A stretch of DNA of 64,000 nt, taken from NCBI GenBank assembly GCA_019423025.1, contig JAHZCD010000004.1, forward strand, positions 25,264-89,263, in the 5' to 3' direction. Within the stretch, counting starts at the first letter, position 1. The number at the start of each line of letters is the position of its first letter. Under the pieces are notes generated by a model. The model worked only from the letters and a program-made list of their open reading frames with translations. It did not search any database and had not been told where the DNA came from. The position numbers were made by a program, and so were the translations under genes. Shown here one piece after another: positions 1-7,670 of the stretch. This DNA is from Haemophilus sp. Lineage in GTDB: Bacteria > Pseudomonadota > Gammaproteobacteria > Enterobacterales > Pasteurellaceae.

Positions 1-1367
1 TCACGAATAGCCTTTAATGCCGCCAAGAAATAGGGATTAAGCTTCATTGTGGTGGAAGCAATACCAATATTCACGACTTCAGGATTTTCACGTAAGCGAT
101 ACTCTACGTGTTTCGGCGCAAGCGCTGAAGGCACATAAGGTAGAGCATCTTTTGGTAAACGCAATAATTGCTCACTGAAGCATTTCTCAGAACCAACATA
201 ATCATCTTCTACAATCACATATTCAATAAAATCAGAATGTGTCGTAGCAGGATGGCCTAAAGCAATCACTTGAACTGGTGCAAGACGCGAGTTACTTGCA
301 AAAATGGTGGTTAAATCCATCCCAATACTTGGCATATAAAGAACTGCTGCACCATTTTTTTCACAAATCTCTTTTAATTCATTCAATTTACTAAAAATAT
401 TATCACCTTTTAATAAATGGAATTCATCAAACACCGCTTGGCCTGCTGCATCTACAGCTTCATTACCCACACCAATTAAATGAAAACGCTCACGCGCAGC
501 AATCATTGAAGTGGAATGCGTACGGTAAATTGAATGGGATGAATGGAAATGCTCCAATAATACGACCATGACTGGTTTGCCATCACGTTCACCTAATTTA
601 GTGACATCGCGATCAGTCCATCCACCTTGCAATAAATGACGACGAATAACTTGGTTTAATACTTTTTTCACCCAGTGTTTATTTTCAGCAATATCGTAGC
701 TGCAATGCATATACACATCATGTGAAATTGCACTTGGTACATTATTTAAGTTTTCAATTGTCGCTAATTTTTCAGGGAACCACTGTAAAATGGTGCCACG
801 TTTAGAGAATGCTTGATCTGTCGCAATAAAACGTGGTGATTGCAATGCAAAACAAAGGGATGCGCATAATTCTGGATCTAAATTCCATAAAGCATCAAGA
901 TTGACGTTTATATTCGATTCCGGCAAATACAAAATGCAGAATTTAATTAATGATGATTTCGTATTATCTAAATGGAAATCGGATAAATTGGTTTTATCTG
1001 GATTGCGGTTATAAGCTTGCAACACATGATCCGCGTTCACAAATAGTGATGAAGCAAAAATCATGTTAATCCAACGTTGTAAGGTAAAGAAACGTTGTGC
1101 CCCGCCTTCAGAAATATCTAATTGAGGATCAGAAAATAGCTCACTCATTGCTACCGCTACACGGGTGCATAAATGCTTAATTTTATCTTGTACTAATTCA
1201 TCATTTAATTGGCTAGGATAATCAATTTCAATACCTTCAACGCCACCAAAATTAGTATCAATTTTGTTTAAAATATCCAACAATTCGACGCAAGCTTCTT
1301 CATAGTTTTTTGCTGCTACTTCCTGTTCAAAACGGATAACACTTGGTTGTTTTTGTGTTTCTGCCAT
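1..1367 (-). CDS. ngt: N-glycosyltransferase, HMW1C/NGT family (3' part missing)
   Basis: This is a soluble cytoplasmic glycosyltransferase that transfers glucose from UDP-glucose to Asn in N-X-S/T sequons of adhesins and other proteins. The frame is open from the ATG at 1367 to the window edge and gives 455 codons; the family is about 620 residues, so the C-terminal UDP-binding part lies off-window. Recognition rests on stretches I know from Actinobacillus NGT: FASSLFVNADHVLQ, SSLIKFCILYLPESN, SAISHDVYMHCSYD, HSIYRTHSTSMIAARE, IALGHPATTHSDFIEYVIVE and VVNIGIASTTMKLNPYF. An AAAGGAA ribosome binding site lies 7 nt before the ATG. The gene is 39 nt behind rimO on the same strand, as in A. pleuropneumoniae, where rimO, ngt and agt are described as an operon. 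The identity of the family is very secure; the acceptor proteins are unknown here. Confidence 0.95.
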   Translation of the reverse strand, partial: MAETQKQPSVIRFEQEVAAKNYEEACVELLDILNKIDTNFGGVEGIEIDYPSQLNDELVQDKIKHLCTRVAVAMSELFSDPQLDISEGGAQRFFTLQRWINMIFASSLFVNADHVLQAYNRNPDKTNLSDFHLDNTKSSLIKFCILYLPESNINVNLDALWNLDPELCASLCFALQSPRFIATDQAFSKRGTILQWFPEKLATIENLNNVPSAISHDVYMHCSYDIAENKHWVKKVLNQVIRRHLLQGGWTDRDVTKLGERDGKPVMVVLLEHFHSSHSIYRTHSTSMIAARERFHLIGVGNEAVDAAGQAVFDEFHLLKGDNIFSKLNELKEICEKNGAAVLYMPSIGMDLTTIFASNSRLAPVQVIALGHPATTHSDFIEYVIVEDDYVGSEKCFSEQLLRLPKDALPYVPSALAPKHVEYRLRENPEVVNIGIASTTMKLNPYFLAALKAIR

Positions 1368-1406
1368 TTCTAAATTCCTTTGGTAAAAAATAAATAAAAT
1401 GAATAA

Positions 1407-2744
1407 TTAACAGGTTCCCCACAGATCATATTCATCTGAATGGGTGATGGTTACTTTAATAAATTCGCCTACTTTCACAGGCGTGCCACTTAGATTTTCA
1501 ATATAAACTAAGCCATCAACTTCTGGCGCATCAGCTTTAGTACGGCCGATAATACCTTCGTCATCAATTTCATCCACAATTACATCAAGCGTTTGGCCAA
1601 TTTTTTGTTTTAATCGTTCAGCCGAAATTTCTTGTTGTAACTGCATAAAGCGGTGGAAACGTTCTTCTTTTACATCTTCAGGCACTTGGTCGGCCATTTC
1701 AGTTGCAGGAGCGCCTTCTACCGGGCTAAATTTGAAACAGCCCACGCGATCAAGTTGTGCTTCTTTTAAGAAATCCAATAACATTTGGAAATCTTCTTCT
1801 GTTTCACCCGGGAAGCCTACGATGAAAGTTGAACGTAGGGTTAAATCTGGACAAATCTCACGCCATTGCTTGATACGCTCTAAAGTGCGGTCAATTTTTC
1901 CTGGTCTTTTCATCGCTTTTAAAATTTTTGGACTCGCGTGTTGCAATGGAATATCCAAATAAGGCAACAATAAACCTTCCGCCATTAATGGAATTAAATC
2001 ATCCACGTGTGGATAAGGATAAACGTAATGTAAACGTACCCAAATGCCTAATTTACCAAGCTGTTTACACAAGGTCATTAAGTCATTTTTAATTGGCATA
2101 CCATTCCAGAAAGCGGTTTTAACGCCACCTTCTTTGCGCTGTGTATCCATCGCATAAGCTGAAGTATCTTGTGAAACGACCAATAACTCCTTCACGCCCG
2201 CATCAGCAAGACGTTTCGCTTCATCCAATACTTGCGTGATAGAACGGCTTTCTAAATCCCCACGTAATGAAGGGATTATACAGAATGTACAACGATGATC
2301 ACAGCCTTCTGAGATTTTCAAATAAGCATAGTGTTTTGGTGTTAATTTCACCCCTTGTTTTGGTACAAGGCTGGTGTAAGGATTATGCTCTGGTTTCGGT
2401 ACGTACTTGTGTACTTGTGCCATTACTGTTTCATAACTGTGCGGACCGCTCACTTCCAATACTTTTGGGTGAACTTGGCGAATTTGATCTTCTTTCGCCC
2501 CTAAACAGCCGGTCACAATCACACGTCCATTTTCTTCCAACGCCTCTCCTATGGCTTCTAGGGATTCCTGCACAGCACTATCAATAAAGCCGCAAGTATT
2601 CACAATGACCAAGTCCACATTTTCATAACTTGGCACAATGTTATATCCGTCAGTACGTAATTCAGTCAGAATACGTTCGGAATCCACTAAATTTTTAGGA
2701 CAACCTAAACTTACAAAGCCAATATTCGGCGTTGATTTTTGCAT
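1407..2744 (-). CDS. rimO: Ribosomal protein uS12 methylthiotransferase RimO
   Basis: A radical-SAM enzyme with two iron-sulfur clusters that methylthiolates the conserved Asp of ribosomal protein S12. The N-terminal UPF0004 domain begins GFVSLGCPKNLVDSERILTEL. The radical SAM motif CDHRCTFC follows near residue 150, and a C-terminal TRAM domain ends in EYDLWGTC. From the chosen ATG the protein is 445 residues, as usual for RimO. In-frame ATGs at 2765 and 2768 would add 7-8 residues without a better ribosome binding site; the chosen start puts the conserved GFVSLGCPKN at the normal distance from the N terminus. It is the upstream gene of a rimO-ngt pair. Confidence 0.96.
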   Translation of the reverse strand: MQKSTPNIGFVSLGCPKNLVDSERILTELRTDGYNIVPSYENVDLVIVNTCGFIDSAVQESLEAIGEALEENGRVIVTGCLGAKEDQIRQVHPKVLEVSGPHSYETVMAQVHKYVPKPEHNPYTSLVPKQGVKLTPKHYAYLKISEGCDHRCTFCIIPSLRGDLESRSITQVLDEAKRLADAGVKELLVVSQDTSAYAMDTQRKEGGVKTAFWNGMPIKNDLMTLCKQLGKLGIWVRLHYVYPYPHVDDLIPLMAEGLLLPYLDIPLQHASPKILKAMKRPGKIDRTLERIKQWREICPDLTLRSTFIVGFPGETEEDFQMLLDFLKEAQLDRVGCFKFSPVEGAPATEMADQVPEDVKEERFHRFMQLQQEISAERLKQKIGQTLDVIVDEIDDEGIIGRTKADAPEVDGLVYIENLSGTPVKVGEFIKVTITHSDEYDLWGTC

Positions 2745-2872
2745 AAATTTATTCTCAGCTATCATCATCTTTCAAAACTTTAGATTTTACTCAATTTCAA
2801 GCAGAAAGGCGATAAATTAAAGGTAAATTGATTGTAAATTTACCCATTAAAGTCCTTTTTTCAGGTAAAATA

Positions 2873-3625
2873 ATGTCCGTTTTTTATTTACTCATATTCA
2901 TTATTAACATGGAAAATTCTTTTCTTTTTTCGACCGCTCTTGAACAGACGGCTTATTTACTTATCCTAGGGAAAATGCTACTCGCACTTGTACTTGGCGG
3001 GATTATTGGCTTAGAACGCGAACTAAAACACAAACCGGTTGGCGTCAAAACCTGTGCCATTATTGCGGTGACAACTTGTGTACTGACGATTGTCTCCATT
3101 CAAGCCGCAGAGCATTATGCACAAGTTTCAGATAATATCCGAACTGACCCTATGCGACTTGCCGCACAAGTAATCAGTGGCATCGGTTTCTTAGGTGCAG
3201 GGGTAATTTTACATAAGAAAAATGATGCGATTTCAGGATTAACCACTGCAGCCATTATTTGGGCTGCGGCGGCTATCGGTGTGGCAACAGGTGCAGGCTT
3301 TATTTTTGATGCCATTATTGCCACTTTAATGATTTTAATCGCTATCCGTATCAGCCCGATTGTGCAGCGTTATGTTCGCCGTAAAACCTATAAAAAACGT
3401 ACTCGTTTGGCCATTCAACTAAGTTCTGCTAACGGCATCAGTAAAGTGACTGATTTATTATTGAAACATGACTACCGCATTGAAAATATTTCAGTAAAAG
3501 ACCAAGCAAGTGGCGAAGTTCGCTTGCAAGTTCGATGCTATAACATTGATAATGAAATGCTTAAAGATGTCTATACGCTATTAAAAACAGAAGATGAAGT
3601 ACTAAGTGTGGATGTAGAAAATTAA
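2873..3625 (+). CDS. MgtC/SapB family inner-membrane protein
   Basis: Predicted integral membrane protein of about 250 residues. The N-terminal half has four to five hydrophobic segments with the family signature LGGIIGLERE followed by KPVGVKTCAIIAV and the glycine-rich SGIGFLGAGVILHKKN. The C-terminal half, after about residue 150 (RRKTYKKRTRLAIQLSS), is a soluble ACT-like domain as in MgtC proteins. MgtC relatives affect magnesium homeostasis, F-type ATPase activity and survival in hosts, but the exact role here cannot be read from sequence. The ATG at 2873 has an AGG 7 nt upstream. An in-frame ATG at 2909 (MENSFLF) is an alternative, and an upstream start at 2828 lacks support. It is divergent from rimO and stands alone. 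Confidence 0.85.
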   Translation: MSVFYLLIFIINMENSFLFSTALEQTAYLLILGKMLLALVLGGIIGLERELKHKPVGVKTCAIIAVTTCVLTIVSIQAAEHYAQVSDNIRTDPMRLAAQVISGIGFLGAGVILHKKNDAISGLTTAAIIWAAAAIGVATGAGFIFDAIIATLMILIAIRISPIVQRYVRRKTYKKRTRLAIQLSSANGISKVTDLLLKHDYRIENISVKDQASGEVRLQVRCYNIDNEMLKDVYTLLKTEDEVLSVDVEN

Positions 3626-3708
3626 AATCAGCTTAAAATAACACATTACTTCTATCGTAAAACCTATACTTGCTAGACAAAAGTTAAAAACTTAAACTGG
3701 ATAACGTC

Positions 3709-3753
3709 ATGAATTTACAAGATAATTTCGAGCAGCATACGCCTGATGCATAA
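3709..3753 (+). pseudogene. mutS: Displaced 5' end of original mutS (attL)
   Basis: Fourteen codons reading MNLQDNFEQHTPDA and then stop. Codons 6-12 (NFEQHTP) correspond to NFQQHTP at the start of the intact mutS at 10550, and 19 of 23 bases are identical between 3721-3743 and 10562-10584. The similarity ends after the shared octamer CATACGCC (3736-3743), which recurs at 10577-10584. This is what integration of an element at the mutS start would leave: the original first 12 codons on the left and an element-supplied copy on the right. The 83 bp upstream (3626-3708) would then hold the original mutS promoter. Confidence 0.75.
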
Positions 3754-3796
3754 GGCTATGTTTGTTTATTTGCAAGGGTTCGCGCGTTTTGGAAAT

Positions 3797-3834
3797 GAAA
3801 AGCTACATAATAACCTACACTTATGTAGCTTTTA
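3797..3834. terminator. Hairpin at left element end
   Basis: A 13-bp perfect stem AAAAGCTACATAA/TTATGTAGCTTTT with a 10-nt loop. It lies just downstream of the minus-strand replication gene, where it can terminate that transcript. The loop contains AACCTACA, a sequence found twice more near the other end of the element (10424 and 10436), so the site may also bind the integrase. Confidence 0.6.
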
Positions 3835-3850
3835 TAGCTGAGGGGGCAAA

Positions 3851-4894
3851 TTATCTCAGAGATGTTTGAGTGAAATACCCAATAGAATTGTCTATGATAT
3901 CTGGGTATTTTGACCAATCAATGTTGAGTATAAACTTACTTTTACACTTTTCAAGACATCTATTCGTTTTTAGTCTTAAGTTTCTATTCACCTTTGTATC
4001 ATCATCTACTTTAGCTTGTAGATACGATTTAACCGCTAGAGGAATACTTTTCTCCTCTTTTATATAAGGAAGGAAATCCTTAAATTGAGAGGCGATTTTA
4101 TTTCTTCTATAAATGAGAATTCTACTGAATGGGTTTTCTAGCATTGAAACCTCCGATAGAAAAAGTGGTTGTTGATATGGCGGTTTTATTCTTAATTCTA
4201 AGCGAGTAATGCTCCGCTTAATATGTTCTCTCTTAACTATAAGGTTATTTTGGTAAACATCTTCAACTTCTTGAAATTTTAGTTTCTCATATACTAAAAG
4301 GTAAGAACTAGAACGTTGAGAACCAATAGCATAATTGTTCTTACAATCATCTTCGTTACCTAAGAAATTCCGCCCTGTTCTAGCATTAGGAATAGAGAAG
4401 TAATAATTTCTTAGAAATCGCTTGCTGTGTACATCAAGGGTAAGATCGATTCGAGTTACTCTACTAGTTTGTAACAGCATATCAATAACCTCTACCCCAA
4501 TATGTTTCTTCAGCCATTTGATCACATTAGGTATGTCTCTATTTTTTGCATATTGTGGAGATAACTCAAATCTAACTCTAGGCTCATTAAGTTTTCTTGG
4601 GAAATCGTAAGATAATAGCAGATAAAAATCAGGATTTTTCATCGAAGTAATTTTTATACCACAGCGGTAATGTTTAACTTTTATACTACATATCTCATAT
4701 TTTCCAGATCTAACCTGCTTTAACTTATCAAATTTTTTGTATACACCCCAGAATTCTTCAGCTGGTATTATTTTTGATACAAAAGATAGCTTATCAATTC
4801 CCATATAAATAGGGTATTTTTTGAAAGTACCTACACAGATAAAGTTATTCTTTCTATAAATAGCATTTCTGTTTACAAGAATGGTATTTTTCAT
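3851..4894 (-). CDS. Replication initiation protein, Rep_trans/RstA-like
   Basis: A 347-residue protein with the pattern of Rep_trans (PF02486-type) initiators and relaxases: TRIDLTLD at about 147-154, an IGSQRSSSYLLVYEK block at 190-204 and RLELRIK at 231-237. Such proteins nick DNA and start rolling-circle replication (CTX-phage RstA, plasmid Rep) or start conjugative transfer (Tn916 MobT, ICEBs1 NicK). Which of these roles applies is inference; no secretion system is present. The ATG has an AGGA 8 nt upstream and follows the AlpA-like gene by 10 nt on the same strand, so the two are probably co-transcribed. The conserved catalytic Tyr cannot be assigned by eye. Confidence 0.7.
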   Translation of the reverse strand: MKNTILVNRNAIYRKNNFICVGTFKKYPIYMGIDKLSFVSKIIPAEEFWGVYKKFDKLKQVRSGKYEICSIKVKHYRCGIKITSMKNPDFYLLLSYDFPRKLNEPRVRFELSPQYAKNRDIPNVIKWLKKHIGVEVIDMLLQTSRVTRIDLTLDVHSKRFLRNYYFSIPNARTGRNFLGNEDDCKNNYAIGSQRSSSYLLVYEKLKFQEVEDVYQNNLIVKREHIKRSITRLELRIKPPYQQPLFLSEVSMLENPFSRILIYRRNKIASQFKDFLPYIKEEKSIPLAVKSYLQAKVDDDTKVNRNLRLKTNRCLEKCKSKFILNIDWSKYPDIIDNSIGYFTQTSLR

Positions 4895-4904
4895 AGCTAA
4901 TTTC

Positions 4905-5147
4905 CTATTGAGTTGTTGTATTATTTAATAAATATGCTTGTAACGTGCTAATAGAGTGATTGGAACTTGAATTACATGCACATCCTCTATTTATAATCCA
5001 TTCATCAATTTCCGTTTCTAACCACGCAACAGCTCTCAATGACAGTTTCTTTGGTGGTGGAAAATCAGATGTTTTGATTAGTCGGTATATAGTTGATTTG
5101 GATAACGTTGTTTTTGCCATTACTTGGCTTAGTTTGATTAGTTTCAT
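4905..5147 (-). CDS. AlpA-like DNA-binding regulator
   Basis: An 80-residue protein that begins MKLIKLSQVMAKTTLSKSTI and contains a MerR/AlpA-type winged helix (ATTLSKSTIYRLI pattern, then FPPPKKLSLRAVAWLETEIDEWI). AlpA-family proteins of P4-like elements regulate or direct excision by the linked integrase. The chosen ATG has GAGG 6 nt upstream; the longer frame would need a TTG start at 5168. It heads a minus-strand unit with the initiator gene and is divergent from the gene at 5329. Three palindromic operator-like sites lie between them. Confidence 0.8.
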   Translation of the reverse strand: MKLIKLSQVMAKTTLSKSTIYRLIKTSDFPPPKKLSLRAVAWLETEIDEWIINRGCACNSSSNHSISTLQAYLLNNTTTQ

Positions 5148-5240
5148 AAAAACCTCATTTATTACCAAAAGGCGGAATTACCCTTTGCGAGGTTTCCTTT
5201 ACAGAAGTGAATATTTAGCTATTTTTAGCTCTTAAACTGG

Positions 5241-5310
5241 CTGACAGTCAGTTATAAATAGCCTAAAATAACTGACTGTCAGTTTTATTAATTTAGTTGC
5301 TGACTGTCAG
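5241..5310. repeat. Three CTGACWGTCAG palindromes
   Basis: Copies at 5241-5251 (central A), 5272-5282 and 5300-5310 (central T). Each is an 11-bp perfect palindrome around one central base. The start-to-start distances are 31 and 28 bp, close to whole helical turns. They fill the region between the divergent AlpA-like gene and the gene at 5329, so they could be operators for an element regulator or iteron-like sites for the initiator. Confidence 0.8.
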
Positions 5311-5328
5311 TTGGTTTAAGGAAGAAAA

Positions 5329-5751
5329 GTGAGTACGAATTTTATTGGACAAACAAGAAAGCAAAAGAGAAATTGTGAAGAGCAACAGCGTAGAAGGAAA
5401 TCAATCAAGGAACGCTTTCCCAAGACGGTTACATTCCATACTTATGAGGATATTGATGAAAAAATAGCAAGAAGACAGATGAAGATAGCAAAAGCCTTTG
5501 AAATAGTAGGAGAAAAGATAAGACAAGCGGAAGTAAAATCTTTAGCTATTACTTATTATATTTATATTCACGCAAGAAAAGAAAAATTAATAATATTGCG
5601 TCAAATCTATAGATATGCAGGTGAGGAAAATATGACTTTAGATAAATTACTTAAGTTGTTAGATAAAAATGTTCCCCTAAAAAAAGAGAAATGGAATCGA
5701 GAAATCCTACTTGCTTATTTATTCTTTAGGGATGAAAGAGATAAAAAATAG
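5329..5751 (+). CDS. Small basic protein, unknown
   Basis: A 140-residue Lys/Arg-rich protein that I do not recognise. The first 25 residues (RKQKRNCEEQQRRRKSIKER) are strongly basic and the remainder is predicted mostly helical. It has no hydrophobic segment and no known catalytic motif. The start is a GTG with AAGGA 6 nt upstream, placed 18 nt after the last of three palindromes. Its 3' end overlaps the convergent protease-like gene by 33 nt. Position opposite AlpA suggests a regulatory or replication accessory role, which is inference. Confidence 0.6.
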   Translation: MSTNFIGQTRKQKRNCEEQQRRRKSIKERFPKTVTFHTYEDIDEKIARRQMKIAKAFEIVGEKIRQAEVKSLAITYYIYIHARKEKLIILRQIYRYAGEENMTLDKLLKLLDKNVPLKKEKWNREILLAYLFFRDERDKK

Positions 5752-6183
5752 TGAACTAGGTAAAATTTCAGAGATTTTTACGCTATTTGTACCACAACTA
5801 TCAAAAAGAACTAATTTTTCGTTATCGTAACTTTTTATCAAACTCCAATGATAGTTAGTCGAGAATAATACTATTGAGTTAGATTGGCTTTCTAGATGAG
5901 AAGATATAAGTAAGGGAATTTTTGAGTGTCTTCTTATGTTAGGGTAGTCTATTCTTATTTGCTTATGTATTTTAGCGGTATGATTTAATAAATACTTCAT
6001 TTGGTGAAGATCCAATCCACTCGTGAGTAGATCATAAATACCCCAGTTATTCATATAAGCTAAAAGTAGCTCGTGAAATAATGGTTTTCGCTTAATTTTC
6101 TTATTTGATACGAAATAGACTGCATTTACTATGCTATAAATTCCGCATAAACAGTCTAATTCCCCCTGTTGCAATGCTTTCAT
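5719..6183 (-). CDS. Papain-like cysteine protease candidate
   Basis: A 154-residue protein with the arrangement of a small papain-fold peptidase (C39-like). Gln5 or Gln6 could form the oxyanion hole, a Cys lies in DCLCGIYSIVNA (Cys13 most likely the nucleophile), His112 in NYHWSLI and Asp128 in VLFDSCG. The spacing Q-x6/7-C, then H and D in a beta-rich C-terminal half, fits the family; specific substrates cannot be told. It lies 51 nt downstream of the XRE repressor gene on the same strand, so a repressor-protease pair is plausible. No strong ribosome binding site precedes the ATG. It has no signal peptide, so it probably acts in the cytoplasm. Confidence 0.6.
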   Translation of the reverse strand: MKALQQGELDCLCGIYSIVNAVYFVSNKKIKRKPLFHELLLAYMNNWGIYDLLTSGLDLHQMKYLLNHTAKIHKQIRIDYPNIRRHSKIPLLISSHLESQSNSIVLFSTNYHWSLIKSYDNEKLVLFDSCGTNSVKISEILPSSLFFISFIPKE

Positions 6184-6234
6184 GTAAAATAAAAATATGT
6201 TTATATATCAATATTTTAACATATTTTTTAGCAT

Positions 6235-6603
6235 CTACAAAATAGTCTCAAGGAAGACTAAAAGACCACGTTTTTTGTCCGCACTTAACCTATCTAAATG
6301 AGCATAAAGTCTATTTCTAATACGATCTTCTGAAACAGGAATAAATTTCTGTTTATCATTAATTTTTTGATCTGATATGCAATCTATAAAAAACCAGCTA
6401 ATTTCGGTATTCAATGCTGCGGCAATTTCGACTAGATGTGCAACATTAATCTTATTTTCACCTCGCTCATAACGAGAAAGTTGCTGTTGTGCGATGCCAA
6501 TTTGCTCCGATAGCACGGAGGCACTTAATCCAAGCTCTTTACGCTTTTGCTGAATCCGCTTTCCTATCAATCTATCGGTTTCTGTTACTGAAAGTTTCGA
6601 CAT
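6235..6603 (-). CDS. XRE-family transcriptional repressor
   Basis: A 122-residue protein with a canonical lambda Cro/cI-type helix-turn-helix at about residues 13-68 (IGKRIQQKRKELGLSASVLS, then IAQQQLSRYERGENKI). It ends in a short C-terminal domain without peptidase residues. It is divergent from the GIY-YIG/FtsK operon across 108 bp that contain a good promoter, the usual position of an element-maintenance repressor. The protease-like gene follows it on the same strand. Confidence 0.88.
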   Translation of the reverse strand: MSKLSVTETDRLIGKRIQQKRKELGLSASVLSEQIGIAQQQLSRYERGENKINVAHLVEIAAALNTEISWFFIDCISDQKINDKQKFIPVSEDRIRNRLYAHLDRLSADKKRGLLVFLETIL

Positions 6604-6646
6604 TATCTAGCCTTAAAATCATCTTTTATAGCTATTTTGTAACTGT

Positions 6647-6675
6647 TTTACTCCTTTAAAAATATCGGTTATAGT
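6647..6675 (+). promoter_or_regulatory. Promoter of GIY-YIG/FtsK operon
   Basis: TTTACT, 17-bp spacer, TATAGT. The start codon at 6712 follows an AAGGA ribosome binding site. It lies between the repressor gene and the divergent operon and is therefore a likely repression target. Confidence 0.6.
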
Positions 6676-6711
6676 ATATTTTACGAATATCACCTATTTA
6701 AGGATTTTGTT

Positions 6712-7227
6712 ATGAAGCATTCTTTTACACTTATTCATTGGTATGGACCTTTTGAGCTTTCTGAAGTGATTGAATCAGATTGGGGAAAAGAGAGCGGGCT
6801 CTATTTGTTTACAGGAAAACAAAAAGATGAGACTGAGAGCCAAATTCAATACTGCGGTATTTCGGAACAGTCCTATGCATCCCGATTTAAAACTCATCAT
6901 AAACACTGGAAAATTGATAGTGAGCGAGAGGTTTGGTTAGGGATTATTGAATCTACACCTTACCCTCATATGAATAGAGCTTATTTAGCCTATTTGAAAG
7001 AGCCTGAGCGCTTACTTACCTATTATTTACAAGCTCCATTAAATGAGAAAAATCGTATTTTGAAACCACGACCAATGACAGTAATCAACTATTGGTTTAC
7101 AAAAGATAAAGAACTTAGAAGAAAAAATGTTCACGTAGCTCAGCAAGGTATGCACAGTGTCATTTCTTGGGATGGTGAAAACTGGCATTTAGGTGATCTT
7201 AAAATTGTTTCAGATGAAGAGGAATAA
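6712..7227 (+). CDS. GIY-YIG domain protein
   Basis: A 171-residue protein whose first 115 residues follow the GIY-YIG nuclease pattern: GLYLF at 29-33, QYCGIS at 46-51, Arg58 in YASRFKTHH, Glu99 in EPERLL and the typical closing APLNEKN at 108-114. Family members cut DNA with a Tyr/Arg/Glu active site; activity here is inferred. The C-terminal about 50 residues are unassigned. It is the first gene of a three-gene operon with the acidic protein (6-nt gap) and the FtsK-like motor. It could process element DNA or act as cargo such as a defence nuclease. Confidence 0.65.
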   Translation: MKHSFTLIHWYGPFELSEVIESDWGKESGLYLFTGKQKDETESQIQYCGISEQSYASRFKTHHKHWKIDSEREVWLGIIESTPYPHMNRAYLAYLKEPERLLTYYLQAPLNEKNRILKPRPMTVINYWFTKDKELRRKNVHVAQQGMHSVISWDGENWHLGDLKIVSDEEE

Positions 7228-7233
7228 CCAGCT

Positions 7234-7650
7234 ATGCAATTAGATGATTTTAATATTACTGCTGAATATATGGAATATTCAGATAGTAGTAATAAATCCG
7301 AATGGGGGGAACCACTACCTTGCTGGATTAAGTATGAAAGTGAATCTAAAGAATTAAGTATTAAGTTTGAATATGAACAAGAGGGAAAGCCTAATACTTA
7401 TGTTTGGTTTAAAGGCATAGTAGATATGCTCACTTATCCTTGTTCAGTAGAGCTAAGATCAAATAAACCTAATGTTACAGAAGAATCAATGTTGTTAGAA
7501 ATAATAAATGATGGTGAAAATTGGTACTTTGAGGGAGTAGTTTATGATCCTTATACAGAAAAGATTGATGGTGTATTAGTCAATAGAATTGCTGAACGAA
7601 TGATCTATATCAATCAAGTTGATCCTGATGAAAGCGATCTTGACTTTTAA
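7234..7650 (+). CDS. Acidic protein of unknown function
   Basis: A 138-residue protein rich in Asp and Glu, especially at the C terminus (DPDESDLDF), with several Trp/Tyr-rich beta-like stretches (NTYVWFKGIVDML, GENWYFEGVVYDPY). I recognise no family. It is placed between the GIY-YIG and FtsK-like genes with gaps of 6 and 20 nt, so it is almost certainly co-expressed with them. The acidity would suit a DNA-mimic or a partner of a DNA-binding protein, but this is speculation. Confidence 0.55.
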   Translation: MQLDDFNITAEYMEYSDSSNKSEWGEPLPCWIKYESESKELSIKFEYEQEGKPNTYVWFKGIVDMLTYPCSVELRSNKPNVTEESMLLEIINDGENWYFEGVVYDPYTEKIDGVLVNRIAERMIYINQVDPDESDLDF

Positions 7651-7670
7651 TTAATAACCCAGAGGCTTTT

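Noticed and set aside
5241..5310. CRISPR array
   Set aside because: Three short 11-bp palindromes without constant spacers or repeats of CRISPR length, and no cas genes nearby.
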